Shown here: positions 43,345 to 52,405 of the stretch, piece by piece
Layout: every line of letters starts with the position of its first letter
How positions within the stretch are numbered: position 1 is the first letter of the stretch
Source: Corynebacterium stationis
Lineage (GTDB): Bacteria; Actinomycetota; Actinomycetes; Mycobacteriales; Mycobacteriaceae
Length of the DNA stretch: 64,000 nt
Reading direction: 5' to 3'
Assembly (NCBI RefSeq): GCF_001941345.1
Contig: NZ_CP009251.1
Location: forward strand, 2,542,001 to 2,606,000
Notes under the pieces: model-generated
What the model saw: only the letters and a program-made list of their open reading frames with translations
The model's database searches: none
Told to the model about the DNA's origin: nothing
Translations under genes and position numbers: made by a program

Positions 43345-45195
43345 TTAGCCCATGTAGTGCTTCTTTGCTACGCGGCGAGCAATCTTGCCGGATGAGGTGC
43401 GGTTGATCTCATGTGGTGCTTTCCACTCAATCGCATCTGGCACGATGCCGTGGTTCTTGCTAACGGCGGTACGAATTGCTTCGGTGGCTGCCGCATCGCC
43501 GGATTCATCAGCGGAATCAGCGCGCTCCACCAAGACAATCAACTGCTCGGTGTTTTCGCCTTCCACGGAGAACGCCGCAATCGAGTCCGGGCGTACGTGG
43601 TCAGTTGCTTCTTGGATGGTGCCTTCAATGTCTTGTGGGTAGTGGTTACGCCCTGCAATAACAATGAGGTCCTTCAAACGGCCGGTGATGTAGAGCTCGC
43701 CGTCCAGGATGGTGCCCAAGTCGCCGGTGGCCATCCACTTGTCATCGTCAGGCGCGCCTTCGACGCGGCTGCCGGATGCCAAACGCTCACCCAAGGTGTT
43801 GCGGAAGGTGGCCTTGGTTTCTTCTTCGCGGCCGAGGTAGCCCACAGCCATGTTTTCGCCATGTGCCCACAGCTCGCCCACGACGCCGTCTTCAACTTCG
43901 GCGCGGGTTTCTGGATCCACGATGGTCAGGTACTGTCCCGTAACCACCTGACCGTTGGACGCGAATGGCACGGTGTCATCCGATTTCTCCTGAGGCTTCG
44001 CCTCGCCATTGGCCAAGGCCTCGCGGTTAAAGTGGTTAAACACAGGGCGCTCATCATTTTGTGGCGTCGAAACCAGCAGCGATGCCTCAGCCAAGCCGTA
44101 CGATGGACGCAGAACCTTGCGGTCTAGACCGAAGTCTTTGAATACCTCGTAGAAGTTCTCCACGGCGGTTTCGGTCACTGGCTCTGAACCAATGATGATG
44201 CCGTCGATATTGGACAAGTCCAGCTCTTCGCCCTCAGTTGGCTTGCCGTAGCGAGTAGCCAGCTCGAGTGCGAAGTTAGGTACAACGGCGTAGGTTGCTG
44301 CGAGCTTCTCGTCGATGTCCTTGCGTTTGAGCTGGTCAATCCAGCGCTTGGGCTGCTGGATGAAGTCACGCGGACGCATCATCTCAAATGGCAAGCCCAT
44401 AATCACTACGAACAGCGACAAGATGATGCCCATGTCGTGGTGCAGCGGCAACCAGGTAACTAGGCGCAGCGGCATCTTCAGCTTCGCAGCAGCGTAAATC
44501 TGCAAAACGTTAGTCAAAATGGAGCGGTTGGTAAGCTCCACGCCCGCGGGCGTGCGGGTTGAACCGGAGGTGTACTGCAAGAATGCGGCTTGGTCGATCG
44601 GCATGACCGTCGACATCGCCAGCAACTGCTGGCCTTCCAGCGTCGACTGCGGGGTGACATAAGATTCCGCCAAGGAATCCGGCAAGGAATCAACCGACAA
44701 AATACGTGGACGCTCACGGGATGGCAGCGCCGAGAAGTGCGTGCGCACCGCCTGCGCCGATTCCGAGTTAGTCAGCACGAACTTGGGCTGGCAGTCTGCA
44801 AACACGGCGGTGAGGTGGTCCGCGTGGCCCGGCTCATTTGGATCATAAAGCGGCACAGGAACCATGCCGGCATACAGCGCGCCGATAAAGCCAAACAGGT
44901 ACTCCGGGGAGTTACCTGCCAAGATGGCTACGCGGTCATTTAATTTGCCGACCTGCTGCAAGCGTGCGGCCACGGCCTTAATACGCGTATTGACTTCCTG
45001 GCGGGTAAATACCACCAGTTCGCCTTCGCGGGAGTTGGAGTAATCCCAATAGCGCAGAACCTTGCGGTCTCCGCCACCGGTGTGCAAGTCGCCTTGGTAC
45101 AGCAACTCTGCCAAGCCCGCTAAAGAAAGCTGCGGGGCTAAGGTGATTTCTCCCTTATCGTTGTAGAACTGCTGCATTGCGGCATGCAAATCCAT
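43345..45195 (-). CDS. fadD32: Long-chain fatty acyl-AMP ligase FadD32
   Basis: 616 aa. It activates meromycolic acid as acyl-adenylate and loads it on Pks13. The adenylation core LQYTSGSTRTPAGVELTNRS (P-loop), GSEPVTE, and TGDLGTILDGELYITGRLKD (ATP-binding Asp and hinge) are intact, and the C-terminal catalytic lysine is in NRTSSGKIARR. Start ATG 45195 with AAAGGAGA upstream. Gene order fadD32-pks13-accD4 is strictly conserved in mycolate producers. Confidence 0.96.
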   Translation of the reverse strand: MDLHAAMQQFYNDKGEITLAPQLSLAGLAELLYQGDLHTGGGDRKVLRYWDYSNSREGELVVFTRQEVNTRIKAVAARLQQVGKLNDRVAILAGNSPEYLFGFIGALYAGMVPVPLYDPNEPGHADHLTAVFADCQPKFVLTNSESAQAVRTHFSALPSRERPRILSVDSLPDSLAESYVTPQSTLEGQQLLAMSTVMPIDQAAFLQYTSGSTRTPAGVELTNRSILTNVLQIYAAAKLKMPLRLVTWLPLHHDMGIILSLFVVIMGLPFEMMRPRDFIQQPKRWIDQLKRKDIDEKLAATYAVVPNFALELATRYGKPTEGEELDLSNIDGIIIGSEPVTETAVENFYEVFKDFGLDRKVLRPSYGLAEASLLVSTPQNDERPVFNHFNREALANGEAKPQEKSDDTVPFASNGQVVTGQYLTIVDPETRAEVEDGVVGELWAHGENMAVGYLGREEETKATFRNTLGERLASGSRVEGAPDDDKWMATGDLGTILDGELYITGRLKDLIVIAGRNHYPQDIEGTIQEATDHVRPDSIAAFSVEGENTEQLIVLVERADSADESGDAAATEAIRTAVSKNHGIVPDAIEWKAPHEINRTSSGKIARRVAKKHYMG

Positions 45196-45235
45196 GGAAT
45201 CTCCTTTTAAAGAAGTGTTAACTTAGGCATTTAAA

Positions 45236-45272
45236 ACTATCAGTATTATTGTCTAAAACGTTACCTGATAGT
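45236..45272. promoter_or_regulatory. Inverted repeat in the fadD32 promoter
   Basis: ACTATCAG (45236-45243) and CTGATAGT (45265-45272) form perfect 8-bp arms with a 21-nt A/T-rich spacer that contains TAATACT, a likely -10 element on the minus strand. The layout suggests a regulator binding across the promoter. It could also be a weak hairpin after the cutinase-like gene. Confidence 0.45.
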
Positions 45273-45275
45273 AAG

Positions 45276-46217
45276 TTAGCCGCCGTTTATGATTTTCGAT
45301 GCCCAGCCCACAACCCACTGATTGGTGGTCATGCCTGGGATAACATTGTCGTTGTAGGCATAGAGCGCGTGCACGCCGTTGGCGTCTATAAGCTCCATGG
45401 CGCGTTCTGCAGCATTGCCAATATTGTGTGGCGCGTCGCAGATGCTATCCGATGGCGCGCAGATCTGATAAGTCCTATCCGCCAAAGATCCGAAGTCATT
45501 CGGACGTGGCCCACGCATGGATGCGCCCGGCACAACCAACTGCACCAAACCGGTTACTGGCTGCAGCGCAATTTCTGCGCCGATGCCGTTGACTTTATTA
45601 CCAGGATTAATACCGACGCCATTTTCACGACGGCCATCGGCAATCGCGGTTACGCCTGCGACGGATTCGGCAGGAATAACACCCGTGCCGCCGCCGATAT
45701 CATCGGCAACGTCACCAACGATCACAGCGCCTTGGGAAAAGCCAGCCAAAATAAACTGCGTCTGTGGGCACTCACCGTGCATCCACTTGAGCTCACCTTC
45801 GAGCTTTGCGCGGCCTTCGTTGCGGGAGTCGTCGTAGCTCATCTCTTGTTGTGATTGAACACTGCGAAACTGCGCGGTATAAGGCAAGGTCCACACACGT
45901 ACCTGGTCTTCACCGAATTGTTCTTTCAAAGGATTAGTTATAGACAGCATGAAAGAACGGGAGTTCGCCTGCGGGTTGAAGGGGTCATCGTCAGCCGATG
46001 ATTCCCATGTACCTGGCGCAGAAATGAACTCATAAGCCGGGCACCATTCTGGTTGTTCCGGAGTCTCGGGCGCAGCTTCAGTAGACTCCCCAGGCGCCGG
46101 CGTGCGGTCGCCATCGCCGGATGGGCTGGAAGTCTCACGCATTAAGTACTGCGCGGCTCCCCCGCCGACCACCACTAGAACAATGATGACGGCGAGGATA
46201 GTCAGTGTTTTTCTCAT
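45276..46217 (-). CDS. Cutinase-like serine esterase, Rv3802c-type
   Basis: 313 aa. An N-terminal membrane anchor (about 5-22) is followed by a Pro/Glu-rich linker and a cutinase-fold alpha/beta hydrolase with nucleophile in LAGFSQGAVIVGDVADD. GINPGNKVNGIG and the late block HALYAYNDNVIPGM supply the rest of the active site region. The mycobacterial orthologue Rv3802c is an essential phospholipase/thioesterase linked to mycolate metabolism. It lies 80 bp upstream of fadD32 on the same strand. Confidence 0.88.
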   Translation of the reverse strand: MRKTLTILAVIIVLVVVGGGAAQYLMRETSSPSGDGDRTPAPGESTEAAPETPEQPEWCPAYEFISAPGTWESSADDDPFNPQANSRSFMLSITNPLKEQFGEDQVRVWTLPYTAQFRSVQSQQEMSYDDSRNEGRAKLEGELKWMHGECPQTQFILAGFSQGAVIVGDVADDIGGGTGVIPAESVAGVTAIADGRRENGVGINPGNKVNGIGAEIALQPVTGLVQLVVPGASMRGPRPNDFGSLADRTYQICAPSDSICDAPHNIGNAAERAMELIDANGVHALYAYNDNVIPGMTTNQWVVGWASKIINGG

Positions 46218-46263
46218 AGGGGGAAGTTCTACTCCATTATCCTGGCAAGGATCAAGAATTTCG

Positions 46264-46764
46264 CTAGCAGTAGGCTGCCTGTGCCTGTTCGTTGATCAAT
46301 GCAACGACTTCCTCAACGTCCTTGTCCGTGCGTTCTTGCTCTACAAGCTGTCCCGCGACGGCCAGTACGGTGACGTCATCGTCCGGGTCGCAGGCAGTGT
46401 GAGCTGCGCTAACAAGTTGGTTTTCTACTCCAGTTATGTCGACTCCGCCGCCGGCGACGGCATCGAGGAATCCAGCATTGGAAGTATCAACTTGCGGGGT
46501 GGGGGCTTGTTCTACTTCCTGCGCGCCACGGTCTTCAGGCGCTGGTTCGCTTTTGCTTGTCGATGCCTCCGTGCTCTCCTTCGAACTTCTCTCTTCTGAA
46601 GTTTCTGACTCAGACGAGGACAACAAATCGCCGTCACCGCGCTCTAGTGGTGCCACGGTGGCATCGGGAGATACTTCCGAGCCGCTTTCTACAGTGGCAG
46701 AGCCACACGCTGCCAAGGTGAAAGTAGCTAGCAGCGCGAGCGTGCCTGTCATTAGTCGCTTCAT
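46264..46764 (-). CDS. DUF732-like lipoprotein
   Basis: 166 aa. MKRLMTGTLALLATFTLAAC is a lipoprotein signal with lipobox LAAC. A Ser/Glu-rich disordered linker covers about residues 25-95. The C-terminal ~70 residues (FLDAVAGGGVDITGVENQLV ... HTACDPDDDVTVL ... INEQAQAAYC) show the DUF732 pattern of two cysteines and Gly/Ala helices. Function unknown. It lies between cop1 and the cutinase gene, 12 bp after the cop1 stop. Confidence 0.75.
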   Translation of the reverse strand: MKRLMTGTLALLATFTLAACGSATVESGSEVSPDATVAPLERGDGDLLSSSESETSEERSSKESTEASTSKSEPAPEDRGAQEVEQAPTPQVDTSNAGFLDAVAGGGVDITGVENQLVSAAHTACDPDDDVTVLAVAGQLVEQERTDKDVEEVVALINEQAQAAYC

Positions 46765-46776
46765 CGCTATTACTCC

Positions 46777-48717
46777 TTAGGACACACGGCCCATAATTTG
46801 GCGGATGGTGCCGCCTTGGAAGTCTTGCTTCAAGCCACCAGCTGGGATGTCTTCCTGGTCAGAGGTTGGGTAGCCGTACTTGCCGTTCTCGTAGCCGTTG
46901 TCGCCCCAGTGGTCAAAGATTTCACCGTAAGGGATGAAGTACGCGCCAGAGGAAGCGGACCAGTAGATATTGCCGTTTTCAAATTCCTGGAAGAAGCCGC
47001 CCTTGATCTTCTTCTCGCCACCGCGTGGTGCCCCAGCTGCGGAATTAGGGCCGCCCATCTCCTTGTACTTGGCGCCAATAGCGCCGTGGACGATGTAGCC
47101 CTTCTTGGAGTTTCCTTCCTTGGCTTCGACAAGGACACCGTTTTGGAAGTTCTGGAACTGGCCGCCACCTTCGATGTTGGTCACTGGACCAGTTGGGTAC
47201 TTCAGATCGCCGTTTTCATAGCCATTGTTTCCCCAGATACCCATCATGGATTTGGTGACGGCATATGCGCCTGTCGATGCGGTCCAGTAGATTGAACCGT
47301 TTTCAAAGTGCACGAAGCGCCCCTTGCCATCCGGAGTGGTCTTCTCACCGGTAAGTGGGAAGCCCAACCACGAGCTTGGTCCGCCAATCTCGGCGTAGCG
47401 CGCGTTGATGCGTCCGAAGAGCGCGTGTGCGCCGTTATCTGGTGACCAGTACGCGGTTCCCTTAGAGAAATCCTGCGCCTTGCCGTCCTCCACGTCGTAT
47501 TCATTGTTAAGGCAGTTACCAATATCGACGTTGCCGGTGACGGTTGCGATATCGCCGGTGACTTCACAGTCAGCACCGCGGTCGACTTCACCAAGGCCGA
47601 AGGTATCGGCGACATATGGCCACGCCTGGGTCATTTCGAACTGCCAGTATTCCCAGCTGTGAACACCAGAGGGGCGCAGCTTGGAGATGACATCGACGCC
47701 TTCGCGCTTTGCGCGCTTGACGAAGGAGTCAGTGGTCATGCGGGAGATCACCTCCAGTCCCATGCCAGCATAGTTAGCCTCGCCCTTGGCTACCGAGTTT
47801 TCCTGGCCATAGTCATCTTGGCCGGAACCAGCAGAGACATAGGTGGTGATGTCCTTGAGTTCTTTAATTCCCAGCTTTGGATCGTGGTTGTACCATTCCT
47901 GCGAGTAGGGCTCTCCCCACATCTTTGTGGAGTCGTATCCACCAGCATCCGCCTGCGCTGCCTGAATTGCCCGCGGCATACCCGTGGAGGTCGTATCCAA
48001 GTAGCCGGAGAAAGAACCGACGAAGTCGAACAGGTATGGGTGGCGCTCTGCCAAGTTCACCGCTGCGGTACCGCCCATGGATATACCGACGACGGCGCGC
48101 TGCTTGTTGGAGCGGAACTCATTGTCCAAAATTGGCACGAGTTCCTGGGTCAGGAAGGTCTCCCACATGTAGTGCTTGCCGTTATCAGGCTCAGCCCAGT
48201 CAGAGTAGAAAGAGGATTCGCCGCCCACTGGCATGATCACGTTGACGTTCTTGTCGGCGTAGTACTGCTCGATATTGGTCTCAATGGTCCAGCCGGATTC
48301 ATCGTCACGCGCACGCAGGCCATCGAGTGCCCACACCTCTGGGAACTGCTTATCTGGCTGGGAGTACCAGTCACGAGCCAGGAGGATTTGTACTACCTGC
48401 TCATGCTCGGGCATGGCGGCAGACTTGATGTAGACCTTAACGTGGCGTGGGGAGAGGTACTCCACGCGGTTGACATCAACGCCTTCTGGCAAGCCTTCTA
48501 CCTCTGGGTAGGTGGTGTTGATGGGATCGCGCTGCGGTGGGTTGCCTGGTGCAACCGAGTCAGAAAGGCTCGAGCCACCTGGCAACAAGGACTGTGCGCC
48601 TGCGAAAGGAATCAGGGATAACCCCAGCACGGCTGCGGTCGGCAGCGCTACCAGCGCCATGCGGCGACGCTTTGCAGAGGGGTTAGACACGGTGGAACGG
48701 GAATCTTTAGAGCGCAT
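46777..48717 (-). CDS. cop1: Mycolyltransferase with LGFP repeats (Cop1/PS1-like)
   Basis: 646 aa secreted protein. A signal peptide ending near GAQS is followed by an antigen-85-type esterase domain (about 60-370): the nucleophile is in VVGISMGGTAAVNLAERH and the His in GVHSWEYWQFEM. It transfers mycoloyl groups from trehalose monomycolate to arabinan or trehalose. Residues about 410-640 hold three or four LGFP repeats (GGPSSWLGFPLTGEK, GGPNSAAGAPRGGEK, NGKYGYPTSD), thought to tether the protein to the wall. ATG 48717 is chosen over 48723 because GAGGA then has 7-nt spacing. Confidence 0.93.
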   Translation of the reverse strand: MRSKDSRSTVSNPSAKRRRMALVALPTAAVLGLSLIPFAGAQSLLPGGSSLSDSVAPGNPPQRDPINTTYPEVEGLPEGVDVNRVEYLSPRHVKVYIKSAAMPEHEQVVQILLARDWYSQPDKQFPEVWALDGLRARDDESGWTIETNIEQYYADKNVNVIMPVGGESSFYSDWAEPDNGKHYMWETFLTQELVPILDNEFRSNKQRAVVGISMGGTAAVNLAERHPYLFDFVGSFSGYLDTTSTGMPRAIQAAQADAGGYDSTKMWGEPYSQEWYNHDPKLGIKELKDITTYVSAGSGQDDYGQENSVAKGEANYAGMGLEVISRMTTDSFVKRAKREGVDVISKLRPSGVHSWEYWQFEMTQAWPYVADTFGLGEVDRGADCEVTGDIATVTGNVDIGNCLNNEYDVEDGKAQDFSKGTAYWSPDNGAHALFGRINARYAEIGGPSSWLGFPLTGEKTTPDGKGRFVHFENGSIYWTASTGAYAVTKSMMGIWGNNGYENGDLKYPTGPVTNIEGGGQFQNFQNGVLVEAKEGNSKKGYIVHGAIGAKYKEMGGPNSAAGAPRGGEKKIKGGFFQEFENGNIYWSASSGAYFIPYGEIFDHWGDNGYENGKYGYPTSDQEDIPAGGLKQDFQGGTIRQIMGRVS

Positions 48718-48890
48718 GAACATGTCCTCATCGTTGGTGTGTAGGTGAATTAAATTTATGTTCTCTCGCTAGAAAAAGTGGACACACCTGTATTCCATGC
48801 GCCACCAAGATGTGTGTGGCAACGGTAAACACACAAAATACGTTGTCAGTCCAACACTTGTTTAAAGTGTCATGAGATAGCCAAAAATCA

Positions 48891-48911
48891 GGTGCCACAG
48901 GTTGTGGCACC
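48891..48911 (-). terminator. Terminator-like hairpin in the cop1 leader
   Basis: GGTGCCACA and TGTGGCACC are perfect 9-bp arms with a 3-nt loop. On the minus strand TGATTTTTGG follows, giving a T5 run. It could be a second terminator behind cmt2, an attenuator for cop1, or an operator. Confidence 0.5.
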
Positions 48912-49065
48912 AAAGAGCGGTACTACCGTCATGCTCTTCCCATCTCCCGAAGGTTCCCCTCCTCCGGCAGCTGCGAATTTTAAAGTAAGTAGCTGTCTGT
49001 TGTGTGCTTAAGTTTAAGTTGAACTTCAGACTTTCGTGATGGCGACACACCGCACCATAAAGAAA

Positions 49066-49119
49066 ACCACCCCGCCCCCTGCCTCTTGCTTTAAGCAAGA
49101 AATCAGGGGGCGCGGTGGT
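49066..49119 (-). terminator. Strong two-part terminator after cmt2
   Basis: ACCACCCCGCCCCCTG pairs with CAGGGGGCGCGGTGGT, giving about 15 paired bases; the loop holds a second hairpin TCTTGC-TTTAA-GCAAGA. TTTTCTTT follows on the minus strand. Confidence 0.88.
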
Positions 49120-49140
49120 AATTGCGCTAGGACGAAAGTA

Positions 49141-50172
49141 TTACCAAGCGTTCATGACATCCAGAACGCGGTTCTTGGTCTTGGACAGCTGTGAACCAAA
49201 CTGGTTCCAGTTGTGAATACCAGTTGCTGGGTAGTTCGCGGTGAAGTTCACGCCCAGTGCGCGCGCCTTAGTATCCCAGATGCGGGTGGTGCCCAAGGCT
49301 ACTGCTTCCAAAGCCGCGCCAGACAATGCGAGGTTCCATGGGTAATTCGCATCAGATGGACTTGGAATACCGGAGCCTGCAGAGATGTAGACATCAGCAC
49401 CGCGCAGGTTTTCAATCTGGTTGAATGGGTCGTTTTCGAAGCGACGCGGGCTAATTATAGAGCCGTACATTGCGTTGAGGTTGAAACCGCCAGCATCAAG
49501 TAACGCTAAACGCATCAGGGTCTGCGCACCTGGAACAGTAGTCGCTAGGTAACCAGAGTAGGACAGAGTCTGGCGGAACTGGTCACGGTGCTTACCAGCC
49601 AAGGTGATGGCAGCGGTGCCGCCCATGGACAGACCAGCAATCGAGTTATTGGTTGGAGAAACACCGAACTGACGCTGCAGGTAGCCCTTGAGCTCCTTGG
49701 TCAAGAAGGTTTCCCACTGGTAGTTGACCGGATCAGTCAGGTCGTATTTTGCTGGACCATCCCAGTCAGCGTAGAAGGAAGCCGCGCCACCGATTGGCAT
49801 AACCAAGGTGATGTTGTGTGGTTCGTACAGACGTGCCGCGTTGACGTCGTTGACCCAAGCGTTGGTGCGTTCGGTCGCGCGCAGACCATCAAGCAGGTAC
49901 AAAGCTGCGTTGCCGCCGCGCTTTGCTGGCTGGATTTGAACCGGAACGGTACGACCCATGGAAGCAGACCACACGTCACAACGCTGAACCCAGTACTTAA
50001 CGGGGTCCCAATCGCACTTGCCATTGGCGTCTGGGCGCAGCCAGTCACGGTTAGCAGCTTCTGCCTTCGGTGCGCCCGCAACAGTGAGCATGGTCGCCAC
50101 CATGACTACTGCCGCGAGCACGGCGATGGCACGGCGATAAAACCCCGTGCTGGTCGCAGTAAGGAACTTCAT
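49141..50172 (-). CDS. cmt2: Trehalose corynomycolyl transferase (Cmt, antigen 85 type)
   Basis: 343 aa. An N-terminal signal peptide ends at GAPKAEAAN. Mature esterase: LLDGLRATERTNAW, VMPIGGAASFYADW, nucleophile in IAGLSMGGTAAITLAGKH, and the His in ATGIHNWNQFGSQL. No LGFP repeats, unlike its neighbour Cop1, with which it shares the whole catalytic domain. ATG 50172 is chosen because AGGAGA lies 5 bases upstream and the signal peptide begins there; the reading to 50205 adds no signal-like residues. Confidence 0.93.
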   Translation of the reverse strand: MKFLTATSTGFYRRAIAVLAAVVMVATMLTVAGAPKAEAANRDWLRPDANGKCDWDPVKYWVQRCDVWSASMGRTVPVQIQPAKRGGNAALYLLDGLRATERTNAWVNDVNAARLYEPHNITLVMPIGGAASFYADWDGPAKYDLTDPVNYQWETFLTKELKGYLQRQFGVSPTNNSIAGLSMGGTAAITLAGKHRDQFRQTLSYSGYLATTVPGAQTLMRLALLDAGGFNLNAMYGSIISPRRFENDPFNQIENLRGADVYISAGSGIPSPSDANYPWNLALSGAALEAVALGTTRIWDTKARALGVNFTANYPATGIHNWNQFGSQLSKTKNRVLDVMNAW

Positions 50173-50339
50173 GTTTCTCCTAATAACTTTTGCTACAACG
50201 TCCAAGTCGCAATTTTTATGTACTTCACATCTATCGCTTAGAAAGTCCCAAGCGTTAACATCACGAAAGGATAACAGTTGACGTAAGCGTAACGCACATC
50301 AAGTGAAATTAGTAGTTTTTAAAAATTCACTGGCAGATT

Positions 50340-52259
50340 CTACCGCTCAGAGAAGTTTTCCGGCAGGTAATCGTAAGGATCAGAGGAAAGCTGCATCGTA
50401 CGGCCATCGCTAAGCGAAAATGCGATATTGGCCAAAAAGCGCTTAACCGTCAGCGGGTCGCGGTAGGTGGCAAAGAGCTTCTGGAATTCCTCCGTCTCCA
50501 ATGCCGCACGCGCTGCCTTCGCGTCATCTTTATCAATCCACTCCGGCAGTTGCTCAAGGTCAGCTGCAGAATCTGCGACCTGCCAGATGCGGTCCAAATT
50601 CTTATCGTGCCCCACGCGCCCATCTTCGATCCGCGGCTGACGTGCAGCAATCGGAGTGGCAAGGCCGATATTGTCCAGGACACGCACATTCAGTGGGGCA
50701 TTCATCGACGACATACCCATGTTGACCAAGTACACGGTGGGCGGGTCAGTTCGATTTTCATCGCGCGGGATGGGCTGCCAATCAAATTCTTCTGGTTCTG
50801 GTGTTTTCAGATAGCGCAGCATCATTGCATCGCCCGAATCCAACGCTGCGATTCCACCATCCCAGCCGTTCAGGAATGGGGATCCGTGGAAATCCTCGGC
50901 GTTCAAGGGCGGGTGGCCTTGCTCGCGGCCGGTGGCATAAGTCCAAAATTCACGCTCATCAACAATGATGCGCCCGGTATCAAACTCAGACCAATCATTT
51001 GGCAGACCGCGGTAGGCAATAACTAGTGACCAAAGAGCAATCGCTGCGGTGATGACCGCGCCAATAATGATATTTCCAAAGAGATTCAGTGGAAGCACAA
51101 ATACTGGCAGCAGCAAGGCGAACAGTGGCAAGAGGAACATGCGTCCGTGCATGAAGTCACCGCCGACGCGCAGTACATAAATAATGTGTAAGAGGGCGCA
51201 GCCGACCAGCACGATGACCGCAGCCTTTTCGGAGCGGGCGTCATCCATCCACGTCCACATTGCGCGGCGCTGTTTCTTATTATCTGTCTCAGATGCGTCC
51301 CGGTACCGACGGCGCGAGGACAGAGCTTGAGCCCTCGCGGTTGCGAGATTCAACGGGTGCCTCAGCGCGAAGGCGCCGACAACGGCGAGCACCAAAACGG
51401 GCAACGACAGCCAATAAGGGCCAATGAAATCGCCTAAGTAGTTAAAGCCCGAGCCCCACTGTGAATCACTGGCGGATTTTGCCACCGCGGTGTGCGGGGT
51501 GAGCAGTCCGTAATAACCCATGCGGAAGATTTCATAACCACCGGGAACGGGCAAAGCTACTGCGAGGATTAAAAGCCACTTTTTCCAATTGCGGTGTGCG
51601 AGGAAAAGCACGATGCCCGCCACCCCGCCGTAGAGCGCAAGTTCGGGGCGTACCAGCCAGCTCAGCCCGGCCCAGAAGGCTAAAACGAGAGCGGAAAGAT
51701 CTAGGTTCTTGCTGCCATCCGTGTTGCCGGCCCACCACAACAGCAGCGCCCACAGCACCGCGAGGTAGAAAATGGACAGACCCCACTCCAAACCGGAGGT
51801 AAAGAAGTCGCGGGCAGGCGGCAAGGAAATGTAGATCAGTACGCCTGCGGGAATGACCGTCCACGTGGACCAGTGCACGGGCGTTGCAGCCGGTCCACTT
51901 TCGGGTTTATACAACCGGGCGGTAGCCCAGCAGCCGATAACAACGGCGAGCACGGAGAGCCCGAGTGCGCAATACAGTGCGACGACCGCTAATTCTTGGC
52001 GGGTAATGATGTGCACCAGCGTGATGATGTACTGCCACAGCGTAGAAGTATTAGCCTCCACGCGTTCACCGGCGTTAAAGACTGGGCCGTTGCCAGCAAG
52101 TAAGTTACGTACGGTACGCAGCACGATGAGTCCATCGTCTGACATCCAGCGGCGCTGGAAACCGACGATAAACGCCACAACTCCGACGATCACAGCCGTA
52201 CCGTAAGCCCACCAGGTGGACTGACGCTCTACTAAAGTACGGGTTGAGGCATGGTGCAT
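50340..52259 (-). CDS. aftB: Terminal beta-(1->2)-arabinofuranosyltransferase AftB
   Basis: 639 aa GT-C membrane enzyme that caps arabinan with beta-1,2-linked arabinofuranose from decaprenylphosphoryl-arabinose. The first periplasmic loop after membrane segment 1 has RRWMSDDGLIVLRTVRNLLA, the Asp-Asp GT-C signature; ERVEANTSTLWQYI follows. About ten membrane segments cover residues 20-420 and the C-terminal third is periplasmic. I place the start at ATG 52259: a TAACCT -10 element ends 7-8 bases before it, fitting a leaderless mRNA. A GTG at 52289 is possible. Confidence 0.9.
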   Translation of the reverse strand: MHHASTRTLVERQSTWWAYGTAVIVGVVAFIVGFQRRWMSDDGLIVLRTVRNLLAGNGPVFNAGERVEANTSTLWQYIITLVHIITRQELAVVALYCALGLSVLAVVIGCWATARLYKPESGPAATPVHWSTWTVIPAGVLIYISLPPARDFFTSGLEWGLSIFYLAVLWALLLWWAGNTDGSKNLDLSALVLAFWAGLSWLVRPELALYGGVAGIVLFLAHRNWKKWLLILAVALPVPGGYEIFRMGYYGLLTPHTAVAKSASDSQWGSGFNYLGDFIGPYWLSLPVLVLAVVGAFALRHPLNLATARAQALSSRRRYRDASETDNKKQRRAMWTWMDDARSEKAAVIVLVGCALLHIIYVLRVGGDFMHGRMFLLPLFALLLPVFVLPLNLFGNIIIGAVITAAIALWSLVIAYRGLPNDWSEFDTGRIIVDEREFWTYATGREQGHPPLNAEDFHGSPFLNGWDGGIAALDSGDAMMLRYLKTPEPEEFDWQPIPRDENRTDPPTVYLVNMGMSSMNAPLNVRVLDNIGLATPIAARQPRIEDGRVGHDKNLDRIWQVADSAADLEQLPEWIDKDDAKAARAALETEEFQKLFATYRDPLTVKRFLANIAFSLSDGRTMQLSSDPYDYLPENFSER

Positions 52260-52343
52260 GATTTTAGAGGTTACTCGGTGCCCACCCACCCGGGAAACTT
52301 AACACACAGGAGAATCACCTTTGTCTCCCCCGAGACGCCAAAA

Positions 52344-52377
52344 GCACCCCACCAAAGAAAAATTCCTGATGAGGTGC
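52344..52377 (-). terminator. Terminator after ubiA
   Basis: On the minus strand GCACCTCATC pairs with GGTGGGGTGC (two G-U pairs), followed by TTTT. It separates the ubiA-PAP2-glfT2 operon from aftB. Confidence 0.7.
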
Positions 52378-52405
52378 ATTCGAGTTCTGCTTAAATAAGT
52401 TGCGC

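Larger units (their letters stand above)
48718..49140. promoter_or_regulatory. 423-bp gap: cop1 leader and promoter, cmt2 terminator
   Basis: Non-coding. It holds the strong cmt2 terminator (49066-49119), a perfect 9-bp hairpin (48891-48911) about 175 bp before cop1, and A/T-rich promoter-like DNA. I find no convincing ORF on either strand. The long distance from hairpin to cop1 leaves it open whether the promoter lies up- or downstream of it. Confidence 0.55.
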
